The notes below the pieces were generated by a model. That model saw only the letters and a list, made by a program, of their open reading frames with translations. It made no database searches and was not told the DNA's origin. This document shows positions 1 to 11,700 of a DNA stretch of 64,000 nt, piece by piece. The DNA is from Aldrovandia affinis (lineage: Eukaryota; Chordata; Actinopteri; Notacanthiformes; Halosauridae). The DNA is taken from positions 598,501-662,500 of the forward strand of contig JAINUG010000306.1 in the NCBI GenBank assembly GCA_029706075.1. Reading direction: 5' to 3'. A program made the translations under genes and the position numbers. Each line of letters starts with the position of its first letter. Position 1 is the first letter of the stretch.

Positions 1-848
1 TGGAACATAGTTGTAATAGATGCACTGAGGTCTGCAGTCATGTTGAAAAACGACACGTGAATGGTTCCTGCAACGCTGGCTGAGGGCTTCAAACTTTCTT
101 CTGATGCATCCTCATAAATTCAGTTATAGAAATGTTTGTCCATGTGTGTATGTCTTCGCCAGACAGTGTATAATTAGTTTGTGAAGCTCAAAATAGCACA
201 CACTTCTGTGAATTCTGGCATTTAGCAGACACTCTTAGATTGATGCTCTTAGAGGTTAAGGTTATTCGCAACATAGTGAAATTCTGTGCGCAAGCTAAAG
301 ACCACAGAATAGTTTTAGCCCCATGTGTTATGTTGGTCAGAGATTGCTTTTATGCTTTTCCTGTTGTTCTCAATGCTAATATGTAGCTGAAACTACCGAC
401 TTCACTGGAGGCCTGTTGCCTCACCTTGTAATGATGTATTACTGGATGTGCGATTCCAACAACCACTCATTCTGGCTTTCATAATGCATGTACTAACAAT
501 AACGGTTGTCGTGTCTCATCTTTGGCACCCGAAGGATTGATTTACTGATTAAGGGACTCTACTTACTTCAAAAAAATGTAACAGTCCAGGCCTATAAATT
601 GCCTTTCTTCAATTTGTTCATATTTAATATATATTAATATTAATATTAATATGACAGTCTAATACATTTTCTAACAGTGCTCCCGTATATGTGTTAGAAC
701 ATGTACATGTGCCCCTTATTGCTTATGGTAAGCTATACATTTCATAGTGGAAATTAAGATACAGAATTAGTTGTAATGGAGTTACACTCAATTTTGGTAA
801 ATCGGTCTTGAGTCAACCTATATGTAAATGGTGAGATGTATTATGACC

Positions 849-880
849 TTTTGTGGTGGATTCCCTGGTCCACCACAAAA
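849..880. repeat. Short perfect hairpin
   Basis: The 12-base arm TTTTGTGGTGGA at 849-860 is matched exactly by its reverse complement at 869-880, with an 8-base loop. No T-run or gene context gives it a function. It could be the remnant of a foldback element. Confidence 0.5.
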
Positions 881-3542
881 TATTTAATTCAAAGGCTTAA
901 ATCAAACACTTAAATCAAAGGCATGATGTGATGGTGACTATTATCTATGAATATGTAAGCTAAATCGTACATTTCTGATACACGAAAGGTAACTTAATCT
1001 TGTGGGGTCAACGGGCATCTATGGTATTCATTTAAGCTTTCTCTAAAGCATTTCAAACATTATTGATTGAAAAATACAACTATTAATTTTATTAAAATAT
1101 AATATACATACACATGCACTTTGCACAGATATGTGTGTCAGTGTTTGGAATTGAAAACATCAAAGGTTGCTCTAGGTTGTAGATACTGAGATAAGGTTAA
1201 TTTAGTCAGGAAACGATAGCAGAATAGGTTGATTTTTCTCTTTTTTTCCACCATGGCCTAGATACAGTGTTCAAAAAGTTATTAAAAATGACACTAAAGC
1301 ATATGGCAAACCAAGCCCTTACTTTGCCAAAGGTCAGGTACAGTTTGATATGAATGAAAGTCACCAGTGCCACCTTTAAAAGTATGGTGGTAAACACAAC
1401 TGTAGACTGAAATGCACAAAGATGCAGACTACATGAGGTACTAATTAAGGTACTGTGGTAATGTGTCTAGTTCAGGCACAATTCATGCCAAAAGCTGTTT
1501 TTGTAATGATAACAAAATGTCTTGTTATGTGAGTAAACACAGATCTGGGGTTCTAATTTATATTTGTGGTGTAAAAACTGAATATCTGTCAAGGAACTTG
1601 GCGGGCATAGAATGTGCTTCGGTTTTTACATGGGGCCAGGGATCTTGAAATTGAATGTGATCAATCACCCAATCGGTATAAAAAGTACATAATTGTACAG
1701 TATTTAGATCTTCGTAGGTCAGTTTAGAGGTCGCACATTTAATGGGCATTAGCGTGTAACATTTTACAAGGCTAAATTCACTTTCCTAAAAAATAAAAAA
1801 CACTCTTCTCCTATTGTGTTCGTCACAGTGCAAGCACATTTTATGAGAAAAATAGAGCTCCTGGATGAGTTGACTGCATTAACAGAGGCATTGTTGCAAT
1901 AGTTGCAATATAAACCCAGTGCAGCCACCACTACAGATATTTTCTTTGACAACATGCTATTGCAGCATCTGCAGTGTGTACCCAGTGAAACAGCATAGAG
2001 CAAGGATGGATCCACAGCTACACTTGTGAACACTTCTACTCGGTGTTCTGAGAGACTCTTTGATCTGGGTCAAACCTCGAAATGTGACATAAAAATGTTT
2101 TTCTCTCCGACGTCATTTAATAAAATAACATTCTTGGGGGAAAAAGCCAAGGCAGGTGCATGAGAGAGGAAAAGATAGATACAGGAAGAAATAACTCACA
2201 CACTGCTTTTTCTTAAAATAACATTTAAATCACTGCCTATGCATAACAATGACACTATTTATTAATTGAAAGGGTTTCTCATTTATCCTATTTCTTAATA
2301 GCTACAAGCCCTGACAATTAGAGCTCAAAACTTTTATATTTAGAAAAATGGATACAACACCATATCATGTCTTCCAACATAAGATTGTAATGGTGCTACT
2401 GATCTAGGGTTAGATTTTCCCCAGCCCATATCCTATCCTTATTCATTATGAGCTAAAAGCCTAAACTAATCCTAGATCAGCGCTCCTACTCCGAGACATT
2501 TTAAATATATGAGCCCAGCCCTACCATTTGTGTGAGCACGGACATCTTCAATGAATAGATTTAAATGTTTCAAAATTATGTTACAATTTTTATATGGTGA
2601 GAAGTGATGGTTACTTCCTTTATTATATTAAATAAAATGCTAATGGTTTGAGGCATCCCCGTCCCATTATTTCCCATCCCCGTCTAAACATTACTTCACG
2701 GGTTCCACTCATCAGCAGCAGTGAATCACTGGAGGACATAAATCTCTTTATTGCTCAGTTCACTCTTGTGGGTTTTGCAATAGTTTCCATTAGTAAAATA
2801 GTGTTAAAGACCAACTGTGAAAAAGACCATCACACAAATCACACAAATAAGGTGTTCATTACATTACAAAGATTTCTTTTTTTTTCCCTTCACAAGATGA
2901 CCACTGAGAACTTCACACAAGTATAGTTTAAGTGTGTGTGTTTGAACCTTTTTTTTGTTTAGGAAGTCTGGAAGTGGTGCAGTTGAGATTTAATTTCAGT
3001 TTTGTCAAATGCGTTTGTCACTAATGATTACCAAAGGGTGGGACTGGGTAACACATACAAGGGAGAGAAGAGAGAGAGGACGGTATGGACAGAGTAAGGA
3101 GGGAGGACAGAAACGTACATGTCTCATGCAGGTCTGCAGCAGAATCACTGGTTTGGGGGTGGTGGTGGGGTTTACACAGAACCTGTTTTCTATACTTTGT
3201 CAAAGTTTTGGCGTGATCTTGGTGTACATTTTAGCACCATGGTAGCAGCACTCTGTGGGGCAGTAAAGCGAGGGCCCCCCTCTTCACTGCAAACAAAACA
3301 CTGGCGAAACCACAAAAGGACACGCACTTCTTTTTCATCACAGATTCACGTGGCACTGTGCAGAGACGAGCGTACATCAATCACCTGTTTGTAATTACAA
3401 TGAGCAAGTCACAGAATTTGCAGGTGGTCACCTCACTTGCTTCTGAAGGCCTGGTAAGTCCTGAATAACAGTGCTGTCTCTATAGTATTTATTGTTCTCT
3501 GATACATTTCCCATCTGATACATTCCCTGATTTGTAAATCAG

Positions 3543-3748
3543 GGTGACAGTGTAGTATAATGGTTAGGGAACTGGTTTTGTAACTCAGAGGTTGCAGGTT
3601 CAATTCCCAGGTGAGGTACTGCTGTTGTACACTTGAGCAAGTTACTGAACCTATATTCAGCAAACAATATCCAGCTATATAGTAAATGGATCGTATGTAA
3701 TGGAATTAAACCGTGTAAGTTGCTCTGGATAAGAGTGTATGCTAAATG
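3543..3748 (+). repeat. tRNA-derived SINE (V-SINE type)
   Basis: The head carries pol III box A-like TAGTATAATGG and box B-like GGTTCAATTCC. The body has the 'gagcaagttactgaacc' block, and the 3' tail reads like the conserved L2-derived end (ctggataagagtgtatgctaaatg). The same family recurs at 50701-50899 (+) and 62040-62180 (-). Confidence 0.8.
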
Positions 3749-4097
3749 TGTTCAAATGAAATGTAAATGTATATGATGTATAATGCCAAGTCTGGAGGTC
3801 CAGATTGGCTATTGAAGTGAGTGAGACCAAACTTTTGCACATGAATGCACCAGGCTTGTACCTGTCCTATACAAGCGGATGTACTGTATTGGTGAGATAC
3901 CACAGATTCCTGAATGCAAATTACCGTGATTGCATTGCATTGCATTGCAGTAATTGCAGAGCTGTTTCCCATGATTAGCTTCAAGGACTCAAGTTATCCG
4001 CCATTACCTCAGGTGGAGAAACAGCATATACGGAAATAACCACGAGCATGTTGTGTCTAGCATTGGATTTTGAGAGCGAAACCATGTGACATCTTCT

Positions 4098-4100
<3 letters not shown>

Positions 4101-4168
<68 letters not shown>
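4101..4168. repeat. (GT)n microsatellite
   Basis: Uninterrupted TG dinucleotide run of about 34 units. A shorter AG run follows at about 4319-4342. Confidence 0.95.
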
Positions 4169-4169
<1 letters not shown>

Positions 4170-6444
4170 AAATGCGTGAGCCTAAGTTCCAGTAATCATG
4201 CCAACAAATATCGTCATTTCAGCTTTTATACTTTCCATCGAACCTCGCCGTTGTCGTCAGATCGAGGAGGTGTTGCCGCACGTCAGCGATGCCTTTTGCA
4301 TTCCTTTTTTTGTTGCGCAGAGAGAGAGAGAGAGAGAGAGGGCAGACCGTGCATTTTATACCAGACTCCAGGTTTTAGTCAGTGTCTCACAACATTCAAA
4401 TTCGGGTTCAAAAATTCTAATGCGGAGGATCAGCTACGCAACTTAAGCTTCCTCCCCAATCGCATGATGTTACGTTCTCCACAGATACCGCTCCCTTGGC
4501 TGTGTATGCTACTTCACTTGAATGATTGTAAACCAGCCATCCACGCACAGGTAGAATACCATTCCTGAATGCACGTGGCAATGGCCTGTCCAGTATTATC
4601 TGCCAAGTCAAGCATCCAGCATGCTCTCTCAGTAGTATAAGGGATATGTCAATATGGGCATCTGCTTACCCGAAACGTTCAGTATCCGCATTTCTAAACT
4701 ATCTTTATTTATTTTCTGTCACATGCCCTGATCCTTGTTCCTCCATCAATCCAAGCACATTTGCTGTTTTTTGCCTATACAAGGCCACCTTCAGTCATAT
4801 TATAATATTTATTATTTGTATAGTCTAATTATAATAATTTAATATCCACCATTGACAGCAAAACTCACTGTAGCTACTGTAGATGCATTTCTTCACCTAT
4901 ACAGTGTATCAAACATGTTGTTGCTGTCAATCAAAAAAGCTAGCGTTCCATTACTATGCATATGTGTACTCTTGGCATTAGTCATGGTTTCGTATTTTGG
5001 AGAGGTTTGTGGCTTCAGTATGTGTGTGTGTACTTGTATCCAGAATTTCAGAGTTGAAACAAAGCTCCCTTTCCCCATGTTAACCAGACTTACAAAACGT
5101 CTCCTTTTAACATGTAGGAGAGAAGAATATGAACCAGGTCAGGTTTTTGATCAATTACCACGCGTATAGAATTACGATGAAGGTGTTTGCCAGTCGAATG
5201 TTGTATTTTACTGTATGTACCAGGGACAGTGTCACATCTACAGTCAATGGCTGAGGGATTAAGTGCTTTTATACTTTTAATACAAAGGCCTGGATTCAAT
5301 CAACATCTGTTAACAAATGCAAGGTTTTCTTTTCTTTACATAACAGATTGGCAAGTTAGGTGGAAAAAGGGCAAATACTTGAATTCACCAGTAAGTCAAA
5401 GTTAATGACAAATGTTGATTGAATTCATCCACAGGAAAATTCTCATTGTACAAAAATAGTATTAAATTCATTACACTTGCATGAGATGCAAAAAGATCAT
5501 TAGTTGATCACTGATATCTAATATTTAAAGAAATTATTTGAGAAATATACTAAAAAAACAACTCAAAGTTGAATGAAACACAGTATTCATAGTGCACAGT
5601 AAACACTGAACTGAAAATCATTGAACTGACGATGGAAAGAATTTGCAGTTAATGAACTCTGAACAATGAAATTTAGATTTTGTCACAAAACAAGTATTCA
5701 ACAAGGACTCAACCTGATTGAATGCACCTGGTTATGTTAACAAGGTTGTGACTTTCATATTTGTGGTTTAAAAGTAGCCCTTCTTGGTCTCCTGCTTCAA
5801 GCTGGAGTGCCGGAAACTATTATTCTTCAAAGTTTAAAATCAGATATTTTGCACCTGCAACCAGTTCAGTTGTTCCATCTTTGCCACCTTAATTTCCACT
5901 TAAAGTTGATCTACAACCAAGATAAATGTTTAAAAAATATATTATTATCGTTACCCTCATCAACATCTTCCTACCACAAAAGATCAAAAATATTCAAAGG
6001 TCAACAATGGGAAAACAGAGTGGGTACAGTAAGAACTACTGGTGTGGTAATAATCAAATCAGGTCCTTGTCTTTTCAGCTCTCTCTGTACTTTCACCATT
6101 ACTTTCCTTCTGTTCGTTATCTTTTAATGGGAGTATTTTCACTGCGGAAAACCCCTAAAAAGGATACACGGTTCACTTAAATGAATGAAAATTATATAGT
6201 TAACATGAAAGCCAACATAAATTGAATAATTTATCTGACACTCTTATCCAGAGTGACCTACAACATAGTACATACAATAAGTTTAGATGAACTTGAGTGT
6301 AATGTAAGATGACATGATTGTAAAAAAAACCCCCATGATGATATAAACATGTTGCCATGAATAAGAGACATACTAAAGTGGAAATATTAATACAAGTCCC
6401 TAGTAAATGAGCAATAACATTACTTATGGAGGATCCACATAAAC

Positions 6445-6621
6445 CAGGGGTGTCCAATCTTATCTGAGAATCGGCCGCTGTGCATGCACCTGATTCAACT
6501 AATCAAGGTCTTGACTGAAGACCATGATTAGTTATTTAGTTGAAACAGTTGTTTTAGCACTGGGCTAGAACAAAATCCTGCACCCACACCGGCCCTTCTT
6601 AGATAAGATTGGACACCCCTG
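6445..6621. mobile_element. hAT-type MITE
   Basis: Foldback element with terminal inverted repeats starting CAGGGGTGTCCAATCTTATC, reading as the reverse complement at the right end (gataagattggacacccctg). The flanks are ACATAAAC on the left and ACACAAAC on the right, a 7-of-8 match that fits the 8-bp target duplication of hAT elements. It has no coding capacity. Related copies lie at 22060-22264 and 24482-24686. Confidence 0.8.
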
Positions 6622-7791
6622 ACACAAACCATCAACCTCTGTCTCCACAATGGTCCTACCCAGAAGGCTAACATTTTCCAAATGCTTTCGCATTCATGTG
6701 CATAACATGCATAACTGTGCCATGCATTGCAATGCATTCATGAGGCACTGACTTTCCCGTAGAAATCACCTGGTCAGCTTTGTAAATCATGTAATAATTG
6801 TAGGTGGGGTTCAGTTAAAGGTTAAAGATAAAAGCTAGCTACTGTATGGGCATGGTTAAACTGGTTACATTGGGAAGCTGTACACAGTTCATTTAAGACC
6901 TGCTGGCCTGTGGTCTGCTTTCTCCTTTTTGCAGTTCTCCTTTTCCTATGTCATCATTCTCAAAAACTGAATAACAAAAATAATTATAATACTGCATTTC
7001 AACAGTTCTTGTTTATGAGCGATGAAATCGAATAATCACACCCATCGTTTCCTTCTGCAGCCCTCGTTGCGTGGTAGATTGTTGTGTTGATTAAATATTC
7101 TATTCTTGTCTTTCTTTTAAGATAAAAAGCTATTTTGGTTCAAGAAAACTTAAATGGACCACCAATAATAAAACGTATTAAACTTGCAACACTGGAACAC
7201 AAATATCCAATATTGGGGGGACATAATGAAAGTGAATGTTTTCATTACACCTACACCTTTTAACATAGTGTTTTGGAAATTAGAAATATTGTTTCTAATG
7301 GTATGCTAGATGGGTAACTAGCTAGCTACATGGTAGAATAAGATTTACATATACCTGACCTCAATCCATAATTATTCCAGTGCCACTACTGAAAAGTCAG
7401 GTGATTTACTATACCTTTGAAGATGTCATGCATTTAAAAGATGTGCATTTTGTAAACTTGTCTCAACAAGACTAAACCAAATCAGGTTAGGTACATCTGT
7501 ATACAAGCAGTACAAAGTCTGAGCACAGGTAATATGTATCTTGCATTGCACTTGCATTTAAATATATTGAACCCCTTGTGGTTTTTTATGGAATGAGGCT
7601 TGGATTCCATCAAAATGTGTCCTTAACTTTGACTTACAAATAAATGCTGTGACAAATCACAAAAAAGTGTTACCAGAGTGTTGCCTTTACTCTGGCAGTT
7701 GCCTGTCTTATGCTTTATTTGTACAAAACTAAGGACAAATGTTGATTGATCATGTTCTCTCTGATCAATCCCACATCTCTGTCTCTCTCAG

Positions 7792-7878
7792 GTTGAATGG
7801 AGTTCTGTGACCAGGTCTTGGAACCCAGCGTGTGCCTGTTCTCCATTTCTCTCCCCCAGCCCCTCCTCAGGTTCTAAG
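7792..7878 (+). other. zbtb32: 5' UTR part of zbtb32 first coding exon
   Basis: The pyrimidine-rich acceptor gtctctctcag ends at 7791, and the first ATG in frame with the BTB domain is at 7879. The ATG at 7797 is out of frame with BTB and soon closes, so it would be a short upstream ORF if this exon boundary is right. A second possible acceptor (ccctcctcag) ends at 7870. Confidence 0.5.
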
Positions 7879-8787
7879 ATGACAGCTCAGCTCCGTAACC
7901 CTCTGTACTCCCCCTTCCTGCGGCGTGCCGGCGAGCTGCGGCAGGCGGGCTTCCTCTGCGACGCGGTGATCATGGTGGGTAGCCAGGTCTTCCGCGCACA
8001 CAGCCTGGTGCTTGCTTGCGCCAGCCGGGAGCTGGAGCGGCAGCTTACCGCCGCCGAGGATGCCCACCGCCGCCACTGCACCGTGGATGCCCTCTCTGCC
8101 CGCACCTTCCAGCAGGTGATGAACTACGTGTACGCGGACACCCTGGAGGTGTCTGTGGAAGACCTGCGGAGCCTGCTGAGGGCGGCGAGGCTGCTGGAGA
8201 TGGAGGAGCTGGGGGAGCAGTGCCTGGTGTGGCTCAGGATGCTGGACTCAGACAGGCGGGTGCGAGGTTCGGGACGCCGTCAGGGGCGACACCGCATCTG
8301 GTGAGGCTTCCCCGCGCAGCAGTGTCCCTGATGAGCACTCTGATGAGGCGGATGACCCCCCTCTGCATGCCCAGAAACATCCCAGACCCCCCAGGGTCAG
8401 CGTGATTGCCAGCACCGCCCCTGCTCCGCCCACCCCCTCGTCCCCCAGGCCCTCCAAGCTTGGGTGGGGTGCTCTCGCCTCTCGGGGGTCAGTCCCACCC
8501 GATGCTGAATTTGCCATCCGGTCCCTGCATTCTCTTCAGTCCTCCCAACCCTTGTTGGCTTACTCCATCCCCTACTCCACACCCATATACTCCCTGTTCC
8601 CGCCCCCTGCCCTCCCCCAAATGCATGACTCCCTCATGAGCTACACAAGGTTGCTCCACCCCTTCCACCACAGCCTCCTGCAGGGACCCCAGAAGATGGC
8701 CGTCTCCTTGAAGCACAGCCTTCTGGGAAAGAAGGCCTCAGTGGACGCAGAGCTGATTGTTGGCAACGAACCAGAGGGAGGGGTGAG
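7879..8787 (+). CDS. zbtb32: zbtb32 coding exon 1: BTB domain and linker, apparent frameshift
   Basis: Starts at ATG 7879 ([16 protein letters not shown]). The BTB hallmarks [20 protein letters not shown] and [11 protein letters not shown] are clear in frame 1 (from 7879). That frame closes at 8304, while the Pro/Ser-rich linker ([18 protein letters not shown] and onward) is open in frame 2 from 8180 to the donor. The coding exons sum to a length with remainder 1 modulo 3, which points to one extra base or two missing bases between 8180 and 8304. The exon ends GTGAG|GTAAGG (phase 2). The exon is GC-rich, unlike the surrounding introns. A true small intron is an alternative, but I found no convincing GT-AG pair of suitable length. 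Confidence 0.8.
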
Positions 8788-11700
8788 GTAAGGCCACTGC
8801 CCTGGTTGAAAAACACCTCACCAAAGGATTTGTTTAATTCCACCCATCAGTTGCAGAATGAGCAGGTTTCCCCTGCTCTCTGGCTCTGTGGGTTCACAAT
8901 CCTTGTTACAGTAGAGCTCAGAATGCCCCTTATTTGCCTACATGCCACACAGCTAACTGACTCACAGGTGTGTGTGTGTATGTGTGTGTCAAAGAGAGAG
9001 TGTGTGAGAGTGCTCCCCTCCTCCTGGACTTTCCCGTTCTCCCCATTCATATTTTTCCACCTGTCCTGGTTGCATTAGTATCAGAATTCTCAGACTCTGT
9101 CTTTTAACTGCTATCTGTCTAAGACTGGAGCTAAATCACTGCTCTGATACATCTGGTGGTCACTAATATATATATGAAGCAATTCAGTACACATTTTTAT
9201 TACATTTCAGGGAAAATGTGGTAACACAAATCTGCTTCTTACTGTCTACTACTATGATTTTATTAGTCGGTCAAATTTTATCTAGCAATCAGTCAAGTTT
9301 TATTGGGTGTGTATGTTACATTTCACAATGAATTTATCACAGAGCTATGTTTTGACGTCATTTACAAAACTGATATTTTTTATCACTGTGTTGATTCATG
9401 GAAGACATGTGCCTAGGTTTACCTTCAACCCACTACTTAATCATACTTACAGATGTAATGCAATAAAGGTTTTACAAAAGACTCACAGAGCATGCAGTAG
9501 CCGGATAGAGAGGAGGAACAGTGCAGTTAATGGGGCGCGATTTTCAAAGTTTTAAAAACCTGCGAGGCAGCGAGGGGGATCCCCCTAAGTTTCTCCCCTC
9601 CCTAGCAACCAGGCACATGAAAGGCACACAGGTCCACCCACCGATCTGTTCAATCTGTTTCGCTCTCGTTCTTAGACACTACCTGACCTCCCCCCCACCT
9701 CCCTACAACCTTATGACATAACATGCCCCATTCGCGTTATCATATTTTCCCCCCTCCTCTCCCCCTACTATAGCACAGTTTGATTTCATTTAATGCCCTT
9801 GGTTTAATGCAACGTTAAATGAAGGGTTTTTAAAATTCAAGTCTCCCTCCCTCCCTCCCCCAATTCCTGCTTCAGGCCTTTATTTCAATCTACCCTGCGG
9901 GGGGGGAAATGTCAGAGAACAGCTCTGTCCGCTTCCTGTTGCCCACACGAAGGTAGCTTTCAGATACGTTTTGGTTTTCTCTTTAGCTGATAGCGATGGA
10001 TAAATATTGAGTGAAAACCCATGGGACATAAATGTCCAAATGACTACAAGCAGAGAAGTCTGCTTTAATATCAGCTTATAGTTTTAAACATATGAAATAA
10101 TGTTCCAGCCCACAGTGTTTTATGAAGTGCAGGAAATGTTGGACAGCCAGCACTGGGAATACTTTCAACATGTTTTGGCAGTTCTGTACTTTTGTACTTC
10201 TTCTCCGTACTGGAGTGCAGTTCCAGCTCCTACCAAGTAAAATCCCATTAGTCATTAATTCAAAACTATGGACTATAAAACATGTTACTTTCACCTTTGA
10301 AATGAAAAAGCCTGATCATAACTCATAAATAATAATCCAGATCATAAACAATAAAAACGTTGGCTTTTATATTAGTGCTTTATTAGAAATGTGTGTTTAT
10401 AGATTTTTTGTCACCTGTTAATTCCCCTGTCCATTTAAATAGGTGGTGGCAAATTCCAATGTCATTAATGTTTGTAGTTGACCTTCTAAACCATTGATTC
10501 TTAAACTTTACTATTATTATTTGTAAGTGACATTTTTGGTCAATATAAATGTTCAAATTCAGTCCGAAATTCAAAGATTTTTGTGTTCTAATGTTTGGTC
10601 ACTCCTGTAGTAGGTTACTCAGAGAATTGTGTAAAGTTTTGTCACTTTATACCTTATATAAATTACTTGTGTAGTGGCTGAGTCTGATCAGCTTTGCAGT
10701 AATTTACAAATGCCTATCGTGCAACAATCTGTTCTATCCAGATACTTAGAGTTATCTGATATATTTGCACCTGGTGATGTTTGCCATAATTGTCTTGGAA
10801 TTGTCTTTGGACAATAGCATCTGTCAAGTGCACAGGTAGCGTAATGTACAGCTCACACAGTGTAAGTGACTGATTTTGATGCACAGACATTATTAGCATG
10901 TGTTTTGACACATGCTGTTAAAATGTCAGAAAGCTATTAAAGTTGTGTTAATAACAATACTGTCAGAGTGTCAGAGAAGAGAGGACATCCTGTTTGTGGC
11001 TATCAGTCTTCTATTTTCTTATTGTTGGGCACAATTTCCTGTTTCACACTGTCCATATTCAGAATCAGACTGCATTTTCTGATATATATACACACATAAA
11101 TATATTTGCACAAAGTCAAACCACAGGGTTTAACATTATACAAATTAGACCTTAGAGAAATACAATGCACAATGCACTGCCTGCATTTACGCTAGCCTGA
11201 CTATTTTTGGGCTTGCTGTTTTAATTAAGCGCAGTCATGTGTTTCCTTTCATGGTATCCTCAATGAGACCTCTGATTGTATCCCCTTATGCTGGTTTGTG
11301 AGGATGTGTAAACACAGACAGTCTAATGTCTCTCTCTCTCTCTCTCAAATTCATATTCAAATAAAGGGATCCTGTGCTTCCCTTTCCCCAGGAAGTTTCA
11401 AGGTAGCGCAGACAGACTCTTCCACTGCCTGCAGTGCCGCAAGGAGTTCCTGGACAATCGGAAACTGCAGATGCATGAGGTCACTTCCTCCGGTAATGTA
11501 ATACAGCGCCATGACAGATTAATCCAGTGCCACCTCCACCTTTGTTTTGCTACTTTTGCTAAACCACTTTGATGTGTATTGCATGTCACCCCATCAGATG
11601 CAATAGAGTAAAAAGGAATCGGCAGCTGATACACGATTCTTATCTAAATTTGCCTGCTTATCTAAACTGTGCAAATGCCAGACAGTTTTCGCCTCCCCTA

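Larger units (their letters stand above)
1..7791. other. Upstream region of zbtb32, no coding exon recognised
   Basis: I see no open frame here with recognisable protein similarity or good splice context. The stretch is AT-rich and holds a V-SINE, a GT microsatellite, an L2-type 3' tail scrap near 6225-6275, a hAT-type MITE and a small perfect hairpin, listed separately. The first coding exon of zbtb32 begins with a 3' splice site at 7791, so an upstream non-coding first exon and the promoter should lie in or left of this region. I could not place them. Confidence 0.6.

Noticed and set aside
3543..3748. Possible tRNA gene (box A and box B present); same thought for 21893, 43858, 50701, 51617
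   Set aside because: Each has a SINE body and the conserved LINE-type tail, and none folds as a full cloverleaf by eye. They are SINE heads.
7807..7878. N-terminal extension of zbtb32 from a GTG at 7807
   Set aside because: Non-ATG start and no BTB-family similarity. ATG 7879 fits the family.
8016..8405. Third-frame open reading through the zbtb32 BTB exon
   Set aside because: It overlaps the clear BTB frame and has a low-complexity Gly/Ala/Pro composition typical of GC-rich shadow frames.
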